Source of the DNA: an uncultured Pseudomonadota bacterium
Lineage (GTDB): Bacteria > Myxococcota_A > UBA796 > SXON01
Direction: 5' to 3'
Length of the DNA stretch: 32,041 bases
NCBI GenBank assembly: GCA_903875225.1
Contig: CAIQVJ010000072.1
Span: 1 to 32,041 of the forward strand
Within the stretch, counting starts at the first letter, position 1; the number at the start of each line of letters is the position of its first letter. Below the pieces are notes generated by a model. That model searched no databases. It saw only the letters and a program-made list of their open reading frames with translations, and was not told the origin of the DNA. A program made the position numbers and the translations under genes. Shown here one piece after another: positions 1 through 6,997 of this stretch.

Positions 1-258
1 CCGGTCGCGCGTGCTCGCGGGTCGCGGCTACGGATTTGATGCGGAGCGCGCAGCGGACGGCGAGTCGTCGAGCCGTCGAAGCTGCGCCCCGCCTTCCTGG
101 TGCGAAAGTTCACGGGGCCCCGGTCGCGCGTACTCGCGGCTCGCGGCTACGGATTTGATGCGGAGCGCGCAGCGGACGGCGAGTCGTCGAGCCGTCGAAG
201 CTGCGCCCCGCCTGCCGGTGCGAAAGTTCAGGGGGCCCCGGTCGCGCGTACTCGCGCG
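1..258. repeat. Tandem repeat array, 118-119 bp unit, about 2.2 copies
   Basis: Copy 1 is 1-119, copy 2 is 120-237, and a partial third copy covers 238-258 before the sequence diverges. The central 60 or so bases of copies 1 and 2 are identical. The differences are scattered substitutions and a one-base length change near the unit ends. Each copy holds a short inverted repeat, GACGGC facing GCCGTC across 10 bases (56-61 with 72-77 in copy 1). The array may start left of the window. Its third copy stops about 30 bases before the start codon of the DUF1456 gene, so the repeats form that gene's upstream region. No coding role is supported. Confidence 0.85.
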
Positions 259-289
259 TCCGGGCTATTGGCCCCCCAGGAGCCCCCCA

Positions 290-781
290 ATGAGCAACAA
301 CGATCTGCTGAGGAGCCTGCGCTACGCCCTGAACGTGAACGATCGGGGCATGGTCGACATCTTCGCGCTGTCAGGCACCGAGGTGGACCTCGATTTTGTG
401 GAGGGCCTCCTGGGGCGGGAGGACGACGAGGGCTACATCGAGTGCGGCGACATGGTGGCTACGCGGTTCCTCGACGCGCTGATCGTCCATCGACGCGGGC
501 CGCCCAGGCCCGGCACGCCGCCGCCGGACCCACGTGCACGGCTGAACAACAACGTCATCCTGCGAAAGCTGCGCATCGCCTTCGAGCTCAAGGACGACGA
601 CATCCACGAGATCCTGCACATCGGCGAGTTTCCGCTTTCGAAGTCGGAGGTAAGCGCGTTCTTCCGCACGCCCTCCCACCCGAACTTCCGCCTCTGCGGG
701 GATCAGGTGATGCGCCACTTCCTGCGCGGGCTGGGGATCTGGGCACGGCGGCCGAAGGGACAGCCGCAGCACAGGGCGTAG
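290..781 (+). CDS. DUF1456 family protein (YehS-like)
   Basis: The 163-residue product is close to the usual length of the DUF1456/YehS family. It has the expected internal duplication: residues about 1-65 and 85-150 each start with an N-N-x-x-(L/I)-x-(R/K)-x-L-R pattern and end with a Cys-Gly-Asp-x-(M/V) segment before a hydrophobic helix. The ATG at 290 is preceded by CAGGAG (277-282) with 7 bases of spacing, so it is preferred over upstream in-frame starts, which would translate the repeat array. The molecular function of the family is unknown. The gene is monocistronic and ends 21 bases from the convergent metabolic gene. The family call is firm; no function is proposed. Confidence 0.88.
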   Translation: MSNNDLLRSLRYALNVNDRGMVDIFALSGTEVDLDFVEGLLGREDDEGYIECGDMVATRFLDALIVHRRGPPRPGTPPPDPRARLNNNVILRKLRIAFELKDDDIHEILHIGEFPLSKSEVSAFFRTPSHPNFRLCGDQVMRHFLRGLGIWARRPKGQPQHRA

Positions 782-802
782 GAGAGTCCGCCCTGACCGG
801 GT

Positions 803-2695
803 CTACAGGACGGTCGGCTTTCGACGGCGCTCGTCGATGACGTCGAGGATCCGCAGCACGGCCTGGTAGGAGCCGAACGGCGGGTAGACGTACACGCCGT
901 TCACGCGGGGGTGGTGCAGGACCTCCGCCAGGGCTTCCCGCGCCACCTGGACTCCGGCCTCGCGCTGCTCGTCGCGGGAGCCGGCGTTCGCGAGCCGGGC
1001 GCGGATGGCAGCCGGCACCTGCATCCCGGGCACCTCGTTGTGCAGGAACTCGGCGTTCTTCGAGGAGACCAACGGCATGATGCCGACCAGGAAGGGGATG
1101 CGGGGGAACTTGTCGGTGAGCTCGAAGAAGCGCAGGAGAAGCTCGGGATCGAACACGGGCTGGCTGAAGAAGTACTCGGCGCCTGCAGCCACCTTGCGGC
1201 CAAAGCGCTGGACCTCCAGATCGAGGTCCACGTGACCGGGGTTGCACCCGGCGCCGACGAGCAGGTCCGTCTTGCCGCCGATCGGCGCGCCCGAGAAGTC
1301 CAGTCCCCGGTTCAGCATCTGGATGAAGGTGATCAGGCCGATGGCATCGATGTCGAACACGGCCGTGGCGTTCGGGTAGGTGCCCATCTTCGGGGGATCG
1401 CCGGTGATCGCCAGGATGTTCTTGAGCCCGAGCGCGTTGGCGCCGAGCAGGTCCATCTGCATGCCGAGCAGGTTCCGATCGCGGCAGCAGTAGTGCACCA
1501 CCGCTTCCATCTCGCACTCACGTCGTACAAGCTGGGCAAGCGCGGAGGGCCCCATCCGCGCCACCGCGCGGGGTCCATCGGCGATGTTCACCACGTCCAC
1601 GCCTGCCGCGAGCAGCATCTTGGCGCCGTCCACGGCCTTCTGCGCCTCCACGCCCCGGGGGGGATCGAGCTCGACCGAGACGCAGAACTGGCCGCTGTAC
1701 AGCTTGCGACCGAACTCGCTCTTCTCGGCGGGCGGGGTCGGCGTGAACGTGACGGGCGCCACGGCGGCGCCCTGCTCGGCGGATTGCATCACGACCCGCG
1801 TCCGGGCGTCGGCGGTCACCGTGCGCACGAACGTGGTGATCTCCTTGATCATCCGCGGCGTGGTGCCGCAGCAGCCGCCGACGATTGCGGCGCCAAGCTG
1901 TACGAACCTGCGCGCGTGCTCGGCCATGTACTCTGGCGCGGCCAGGTAGATGGTGCGACCCTCGACCACCTGGGGCAGGCCGGCGTTGGGCATCGCGATG
2001 AGCTTCATGTCCGTGCATGCCGCCAGCCGCTCCAGGGCGTGCAGAACACCGCGAGGTCCGTTGGAGCAGTTGGTGCCGAACACGTCGATCGGCCAATTGC
2101 GGACCGTGCGTGCGGCGACCTCCGGGCTGTCGCCCTCGAGCTGGTTCTGGCCCGGACCGACGAAAGGGAAGCTCATGCTCGCCACGATCGGCTTGTCGGA
2201 GATCGAGCGCACCGCCCGCACGGCCTGCCAGAGCTCGGCGAGGTGGGTGAACGTCTCCAGCACGAACACGTCCACACCGGTCTCGGCGAGCACCTCGGCC
2301 TGCTCGCGGAACGCGGTGTAGGCGTCTCCGGGGGTCACCCTGCCCACGGGCGCCAGGAGGGTGCCGGTGGGCCCGATGCTCCCTGCGACCCACGATCGAT
2401 CACGTGCCGCGCCCCTGGCCAGCCTGACGGCTGCGGCGTTGATGTCCGCCACGCGCCCTTCCAGGCCGAACGCTCCGAGCCGCAGGCGGTTGGCGCCGAA
2501 GGTGTTGGTGGTGAGCACGTCGGCGCCGGCCTTCCGGTACTCCTCGTGGATCGCCGAGACGATGTCCGGCTGCGAGAGGTTCAGCTCGTCGTAGCAGCGG
2601 TTGATGAACACGCCGTGCTTGTAGATCTCCGTGCCCATCGCTCCGTCGAACACGATGACGCGGTCGGCGAGGGCTTCACGAAAGGTGTCGGTCAT
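803..2695 (-). CDS. Bifunctional homocysteine S-methyltransferase / methylenetetrahydrofolate reductase (YitJ-type)
   Basis: The protein has 630 residues. Residues 1-300 form a homocysteine S-methyltransferase barrel: DGAMGTE near residue 17, and zinc-ligand cysteines C210 (in a TNCSNG motif) and C275/C276 (in GGCCGTTP). Residues about 330-625 form a methylenetetrahydrofolate reductase barrel, with VELDPPRG at about 341 and the flavin-site ITGDPPK motif. This fused layout is known from Bacillus YitJ, which has a similar length. The protein would make methyl-tetrahydrofolate and/or methylate homocysteine in methionine synthesis. It has no cobalamin-binding domain, so the methyl donor for the first domain cannot be read from sequence. 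The gene starts 9-10 bases after the phosphatase gene stops, on the same strand, so the two are probably cotranscribed. No clear Shine-Dalgarno sequence precedes the ATG. Confidence 0.93.
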   Translation of the reverse strand: MTDTFREALADRVIVFDGAMGTEIYKHGVFINRCYDELNLSQPDIVSAIHEEYRKAGADVLTTNTFGANRLRLGAFGLEGRVADINAAAVRLARGAARDRSWVAGSIGPTGTLLAPVGRVTPGDAYTAFREQAEVLAETGVDVFVLETFTHLAELWQAVRAVRSISDKPIVASMSFPFVGPGQNQLEGDSPEVAARTVRNWPIDVFGTNCSNGPRGVLHALERLAACTDMKLIAMPNAGLPQVVEGRTIYLAAPEYMAEHARRFVQLGAAIVGGCCGTTPRMIKEITTFVRTVTADARTRVVMQSAEQGAAVAPVTFTPTPPAEKSEFGRKLYSGQFCVSVELDPPRGVEAQKAVDGAKMLLAAGVDVVNIADGPRAVARMGPSALAQLVRRECEMEAVVHYCCRDRNLLGMQMDLLGANALGLKNILAITGDPPKMGTYPNATAVFDIDAIGLITFIQMLNRGLDFSGAPIGGKTDLLVGAGCNPGHVDLDLEVQRFGRKVAAGAEYFFSQPVFDPELLLRFFELTDKFPRIPFLVGIMPLVSSKNAEFLHNEVPGMQVPAAIRARLANAGSRDEQREAGVQVAREALAEVLHHPRVNGVYVYPPFGSYQAVLRILDVIDERRRKPTVL

Positions 2696-2704
2696 GGTTT
2701 CGAT

Positions 2705-4510
2705 CTACCGTGCATTGGGGGCTCCGTCCGTGCCCGGCTTCCGGGTGTCCGCTGAGAGTGTGAACGCGAGTACGGTCACGTTGTCGCCGCCGCCGCCGTC
2801 GTTCGCGGACTGCACCACCCGCCGACACACGGCCATCGCGCCCAGCGCGGAGGGCCCGGTGCGTCCGTCGTGACGACTGTCGCGGATGGCTGCGGTGAGG
2901 ATGCGGCCGAGCCCGACCTCTTCCTCGTGGGCAAAGTCGGAGAAGCCGTCGGTCGCCAGCACCACCCATTCGCCGGGCAGCAGGGTGAACGTGCGCGTGA
3001 AAAGGGGCGGGAGCGTCGGCCGGCCGTCGGGACCGAGGTGCCCGCAGTAGCCGGTGAGCGCGAAGCGCTCGTCGGCCCAGTCGGGGTCGAGGCCCGCGAT
3101 CGCGTCCCGAACGAGCTGCGAGAGGAGGTTCTGGTCGCTGGTGAGCAGGCAGGTGCCGAACGTGTGGGCGAGCCAGCCGCGCGAGTCGCCGAGCGCGGCG
3201 AGGTGTACGCGGTTGCCCACGGTAACGGCGAGCACCACGGTCGTGCCCATCGGTACCGTGTCCCTCAGCTTGCCGCCGCTGAGGCGTGCGGCCTCGGTGA
3301 GGATGGTGCGGTTCGCCCGGCCGAGGCCCTCCCGGATGGCCTGGTGGACGCGTGCGGGCGAGGCCCCGCGCATCGTCCCGGCCTGCTCCTGCCACCACTT
3401 GCGCATGGTCTCGACCAGGAGGCGGGAGGCGAGGTCACCCGACCCGACGGTGCAGAGGGAGATGCCGTCGGCGACGAGGAGGAGCGCGCAGTCGGGGTCG
3501 CCGGCGATGAGCACGGCGTCCTGGTTCATCTGGCCGCCGAGCGCCTTCTGGATGCCGATGTGGCTGTCGAACCCGACGGCGACGTTGGCGTCGGGCCGCA
3601 TTGGAAAATCGGTCCGGATGCGATGGGTGGCGCGCGCGAGCTCGATCTCGTGCAGGAGGGCGAACCCGTCCGGGTGCCGGAGCCCGGCATCTCCCGAGAC
3701 CGCGCGTTCCAGTACGCCCAGCAGCTCGAAGGGCACCTCGGGCGCGAGCTCGCCCACCGATGCGAGCAGGTCGGACGTGGCCAGGTGGGCGGGGTCGGGG
3801 AGCTCGCCGAGCACCAGCTCCAGCACGAGGCGTCCCACGGTGAGCACGTCGGCGGTGCGCTCTCCGCCCGGCCGCCCACGAGCGACGAAATGCCCGGCTG
3901 TACGCGTGAACGCTGCCCGCCCGCCGTCCAGCGTGTGTCCGCCCGCGTGGCACAAGGCGAGCGCCCGCGCGAGCTCGGAGGCCAGGTCGAGCGCGTTGGC
4001 CGCCGCGCAGGTGCCCGGGCCATCCAGGGGCTCCGGCGGGACGAGCGCGAGCGCTGGGAACACGCTGCCTTCGTCGACGGTCCACCGGTCACCTTCGCGG
4101 CGAAAACGGGGGTCTGCCTCGATGTGCTCGGCGACCGAGGACCACCAGGCCTCGAATTCCTCGCGGGGCAGCAGGCGGCGCTGCGCGAGCCACTGTCGCA
4201 CCTCCTCGATGTTCGCCGGGCCGATGTCGAGGAGCAGGCGCCCGGCCGCGCCCGTCGGGTCGGCGCGCGTGAGCCGCTGCGCCTGGTCGAGCTGTCGCAC
4301 GCTGAGCGTGAGCAGCCCCTCGCTGTCGCACAGCCGGTAGGCGTCTCGCAGCGAGTTCCGCGAAACCCAGGTGGGATGAAGGCTCCCAGGGGTCTCCCAG
4401 CTCAGGTTGGCCCCGGAGGGGTCCACCATGAGCACGGCGGCAAAGCCGAACGCCGCCTGATGGAGGATGTCGCCTACAGCGAGGGGGCAATCGATGGGGA
4501 TGGGGCGCAT
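2705..4510 (-). CDS. PP2C-family Ser/Thr phosphatase with N-terminal degenerate kinase-like region
   Basis: Residues are numbered from the ATG at 4510 (601 aa); a GTG at 4531 would add seven residues. Residues about 305-590 are a PP2C phosphatase with its metal-site motifs present: N329-x-D331, VADG (D348), GDSR (D442), ATDG (D521) and GGDNV (D576-N577). It should be an active Mn/Mg-dependent phosphatase. Residues about 170-295 resemble the C-lobe of a Hanks kinase: an ALA-x-CHAGG stretch where HRD-x-K is expected, then ADVLTVGRLVLELVLG resembling the kinase motif around the conserved Asp-x-Tyr-x-x-Gly. The catalytic HRD and DFG residues are missing. Residues 1-150 contain a Trp-Trp segment that resembles helical regions of some Gre-factor-like proteins; this is weak. 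It likely reverses Ser/Thr phosphorylation, perhaps by the kinase at 13335-14576. Confidence 0.85.
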   Translation of the reverse strand: MRPIPIDCPLAVGDILHQAAFGFAAVLMVDPSGANLSWETPGSLHPTWVSRNSLRDAYRLCDSEGLLTLSVRQLDQAQRLTRADPTGAAGRLLLDIGPANIEEVRQWLAQRRLLPREEFEAWWSSVAEHIEADPRFRREGDRWTVDEGSVFPALALVPPEPLDGPGTCAAANALDLASELARALALCHAGGHTLDGGRAAFTRTAGHFVARGRPGGERTADVLTVGRLVLELVLGELPDPAHLATSDLLASVGELAPEVPFELLGVLERAVSGDAGLRHPDGFALLHEIELARATHRIRTDFPMRPDANVAVGFDSHIGIQKALGGQMNQDAVLIAGDPDCALLLVADGISLCTVGSGDLASRLLVETMRKWWQEQAGTMRGASPARVHQAIREGLGRANRTILTEAARLSGGKLRDTVPMGTTVVLAVTVGNRVHLAALGDSRGWLAHTFGTCLLTSDQNLLSQLVRDAIAGLDPDWADERFALTGYCGHLGPDGRPTLPPLFTRTFTLLPGEWVVLATDGFSDFAHEEEVGLGRILTAAIRDSRHDGRTGPSALGAMAVCRRVVQSANDGGGGDNVTVLAFTLSADTRKPGTDGAPNAR

Positions 4511-4551
4511 GGCAGGGGCGGCGGTTATCACGCGGGCGCCCGGAGGTCCGA

Positions 4552-5868
4552 GTGGAGGTGCGTGATCCGATTCATGGCGCGATTCTGGTGGGAGACGACG
4601 AGGCGTTCGTCGTAGACCACCCGTTCGTGCAGCGTCTGCGCGGTATCAAGCAGATGGGTTTCTCCGAGCTGCCGTTTCCGGGTGCGGTGCACTCCCGCTA
4701 CGCGCACTCCGTCGGCGTGATGGAGCTTGCTGGTCGCGCGTTCGACGTCGTGGTTCCCAGGCTCGCCTCGCCCCTGCCGCCCGACCGTCGTGCAGCCCTG
4801 CGGAGCTGCGTGCGGCTCGCCGCGCTCTGCCACGACCTCGGGCACGCGCCCTTCTCGCACTGCACCGAGTTTGCGATGCCCAACCTCGGAGGCCTCGGCA
4901 TCACGGCCTATGCCCCCTCCGCCGTCGCCGGGCGCCTCGAAAAGCAGGCGACACACGAGGACTACACGGTCGCCATCCTCACCCGGTCGACGCTGGCCAC
5001 GACGATCGCCCGGCACTTCCCGTTCACCGGCCAGCACGTCGCCGCGCTCGTGAGCCACGAGGTGATGCTCCCGGACGACTTCTTCATCGAGGGGGGGTTG
5101 GATTGGCGGCGAGTGTTGTCCCAACTGATCAGCAGCGAGCTCGACGTGGATCGTCTGGACTACCTGCAGCGCGACTCCTACTACTCGGGGGCCCGCTACG
5201 GCCAGATCGACGTAGGTTGGCTGATTGGCAACCTCGAGTGTCATGTGGAGCATCGGGTCGGCGCTGCCCGCCACGATCGGGTCTCCCTGGCGCTCGACCA
5301 CCGGGCGATCTACGCGTTCGACGACTTCATGATCGCGCGGTACCACATGTTCGTGATGGTGTATTTCCACCACAAGTCGGTCGTGTTCGAGGAGATGCTC
5401 AAGCAACACTTCATGAGCGGGGAGGTGCGGTACCCGTTCCCGACCGACGTCGAGCAGTACCTCTCGCTCGATGACGTGCACCTGCACTCCTACCTGCGTG
5501 GTTCGGACGATCCCTGGGCCCGACGGATCGTCGAGCGCCGCGCGTATCGGCGCGCGTTGGAGCTGCATGGCAGCTTGAACGAGGTGAAGACCGACGAGGC
5601 GGTGCGGACCCTCGAGGCGGCCGGCATTCCGTTCCTGCAGGCGAGCTCGACGGGGAAACTGTCCCGCTACAACGTGATGGGCCAGAAGCGCGGGAGGGCG
5701 CCGGGCATCTACGTCGTGCAGCGCTACCCCGGGGTCGCGCAACGGGTGCTCTCCCTCGAGGACGCGACGCGGATCTTCGAGCGGTACCAGGACGAGCGCC
5801 ACATCGCGCGAGTCTACGTGCCCGAGGACCGTGTGGACGAGGCGCAGCGCCTCATGCTCCGAGCGTGA
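4552..5868 (+). CDS. HD-superfamily phosphohydrolase (COG1078, dNTPase-like)
   Basis: The 438-residue protein begins with the family signature RDPIHG and then shows the HD-domain metal ligands: HSRYAHS (H47, H52), CHDLGHAPFSH (H94-D95) and LDVDRLDYLQRDSYYSG. This is the SAMHD1/dGTPase-like group of bacterial phosphohydrolases, which act on deoxynucleoside triphosphates or related nucleotides; the substrate cannot be read from sequence. The GTG start at 4552 is fixed by GGAGG at 4542-4546 (5-base spacing) and by the family N-terminus. It is divergent from the phosphatase gene with only about 41 bases between starts, so their promoters must overlap. Its last 17 bases overlap the end of the convergent receiver gene. 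Confidence 0.92.
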   Translation: MEVRDPIHGAILVGDDEAFVVDHPFVQRLRGIKQMGFSELPFPGAVHSRYAHSVGVMELAGRAFDVVVPRLASPLPPDRRAALRSCVRLAALCHDLGHAPFSHCTEFAMPNLGGLGITAYAPSAVAGRLEKQATHEDYTVAILTRSTLATTIARHFPFTGQHVAALVSHEVMLPDDFFIEGGLDWRRVLSQLISSELDVDRLDYLQRDSYYSGARYGQIDVGWLIGNLECHVEHRVGAARHDRVSLALDHRAIYAFDDFMIARYHMFVMVYFHHKSVVFEEMLKQHFMSGEVRYPFPTDVEQYLSLDDVHLHSYLRGSDDPWARRIVERRAYRRALELHGSLNEVKTDEAVRTLEAAGIPFLQASSTGKLSRYNVMGQKRGRAPGIYVVQRYPGVAQRVLSLEDATRIFERYQDERHIARVYVPEDRVDEAQRLMLRA

Positions 5869-6955
5869 TCAGGTTGAGGCGGAGCAGCAGGTCGAGCACC
5901 CGGAGCGCCTGAATCCGCTTCTCCGCTGCACCGCCGGAGAGCTCGTACACCAGCGCCTGGACCGCCTGGCCGCTCGCCGAGCGATGCACGCGCAGTGCCA
6001 GCGGGTCGAGCCCCCAACGCTCCGGCGGCACGTCGCACGGGCTGCGGGCCCTGATCCGGGAGCTTGCGACGGACTGCCACGCTCTCTGCAGCGCGTCGGT
6101 GGGAACCTCGACCAGCGCGCGTGCAAGCAGCATCGTGGGCGTCCCGGGCAGCGGGAACGCGCCGGGCCCGGGGGTCCACTCCGGGTCGAACCGGACGTCC
6201 CCCGAGCGCGCGCCCAGCATCCAACGTGCGACGTCTGCGGACGCCGCGGCGAGGGCGCTGTCGAGGGTGCTGCCCATCGCCATGGCGCCGCCGACTGCGG
6301 TGGTGAGCGAGTCGGCGGTCACGCCGACCGGCAGGCGGTCTGCGAGCAGGCCCGGCACGCCGACCAGGTCGACGATCTCGCCCCGCTTGATACCGATCAG
6401 CGTGATCTCCCCGGCGGACCGGAGCACGATGGCGCCAGTGGCCTGCCGGCGCCAGGCCACATACCAGACGCGGGCTGGCGGCAACTGCCGCGCGCTCCCC
6501 CGGACTGTCGCGAGCCACTCCGGGGCGTCGTCCTTGCCGATCGGTGCGGCCGCCACATCTGGATGTGCGGTGCCGGTAGGCGCAGTGACGTCTCCGTTTG
6601 CGAGGATGCCGACCGCCCGGGCGACGCCGAGCCGATCGAAGGGTTTCTGGAGGAACGACGCGGGGCGCACGCCACGCCGATGGGCCTCGTCGCTGATGTC
6701 GAAGTCCGGGTCTGCGCTCATCAGCACGACGGGCGGGGCGTCGGCGAGCAGGCCGATCCGCCGCGCGAGCTCGATCCCGTCCCAGCCCGGCATCCGCACG
6801 TCGGAGATGACGCCGTCGTGCGGCACGCTCGACAGCATTCGGAGCGCCTCCTGGGCATCCGCAGCCATGGAGACCTGATGACCCAATGCGCGCACCGTCT
6901 CCGCGAGGAGCGTGCGGCTCAAGCCGTCGTCGTCCACGACCAGGATCTTCTGCAT
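5852..6955 (-). CDS. Response regulator: receiver domain plus DUF4388 (PATAN-like) region
   Basis: Residues 1-115 are a canonical receiver: acidic pocket D8-D10, phospho-acceptor D52 in SDVRMPGWDG, S80 after VVLM, and K104 in LQKPF. The C-terminal 200 residues have no DNA-binding helix-turn-helix or catalytic signature. The GEITLIGIKRGEIVDL segment followed by an Ala-rich helical region resembles DUF4388/PATAN domains, which occur in two-component output and protein interaction. It is the last gene of a minus-strand run and starts 42 bases after the protease gene ends. No cognate histidine kinase is adjacent; the nearest is at 17416. The start has no ribosome binding site but a TATGCT hexamer six bases upstream, suggesting its own leaderless transcript. 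Confidence 0.85.
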   Translation of the reverse strand: MQKILVVDDDGLSRTLLAETVRALGHQVSMAADAQEALRMLSSVPHDGVISDVRMPGWDGIELARRIGLLADAPPVVLMSADPDFDISDEAHRRGVRPASFLQKPFDRLGVARAVGILANGDVTAPTGTAHPDVAAAPIGKDDAPEWLATVRGSARQLPPARVWYVAWRRQATGAIVLRSAGEITLIGIKRGEIVDLVGVPGLLADRLPVGVTADSLTTAVGGAMAMGSTLDSALAAASADVARWMLGARSGDVRFDPEWTPGPGAFPLPGTPTMLLARALVEVPTDALQRAWQSVASSRIRARSPCDVPPERWGLDPLALRVHRSASGQAVQALVYELSGGAAEKRIQALRVLDLLLRLNLITLGA

Positions 6956-6961
6956 CGTTGG

Positions 6962-6967
6962 AGCATA
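6962..6967 (-). promoter_or_regulatory. Putative -10 element of leaderless promoter (receiver-DUF4388 gene)
   Basis: On the minus strand TATGCT is followed by CCAACG and then the ATG. A transcript starting about seven bases after the hexamer would begin at the start codon. No convincing -35 box is seen. The ten bases up to the ATG nearly match those before the GH18 gene at 13298. Confidence 0.4.
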
Positions 6968-6997
6968 TGCCAGTCTGGAACACCAGGGGAGAAAGTC

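Noticed and set aside
1..258. CRISPR array
   Set aside because: Units are 118-119 bp, nearly identical throughout, with no short repeat/unique spacer alternation.
911..2755. Long plus-strand open frame opposite the methyltransferase/reductase gene
   Set aside because: High-GC antisense shadow: the minus-strand protein has clear catalytic motifs and this frame is His/Arg-rich with no family likeness.
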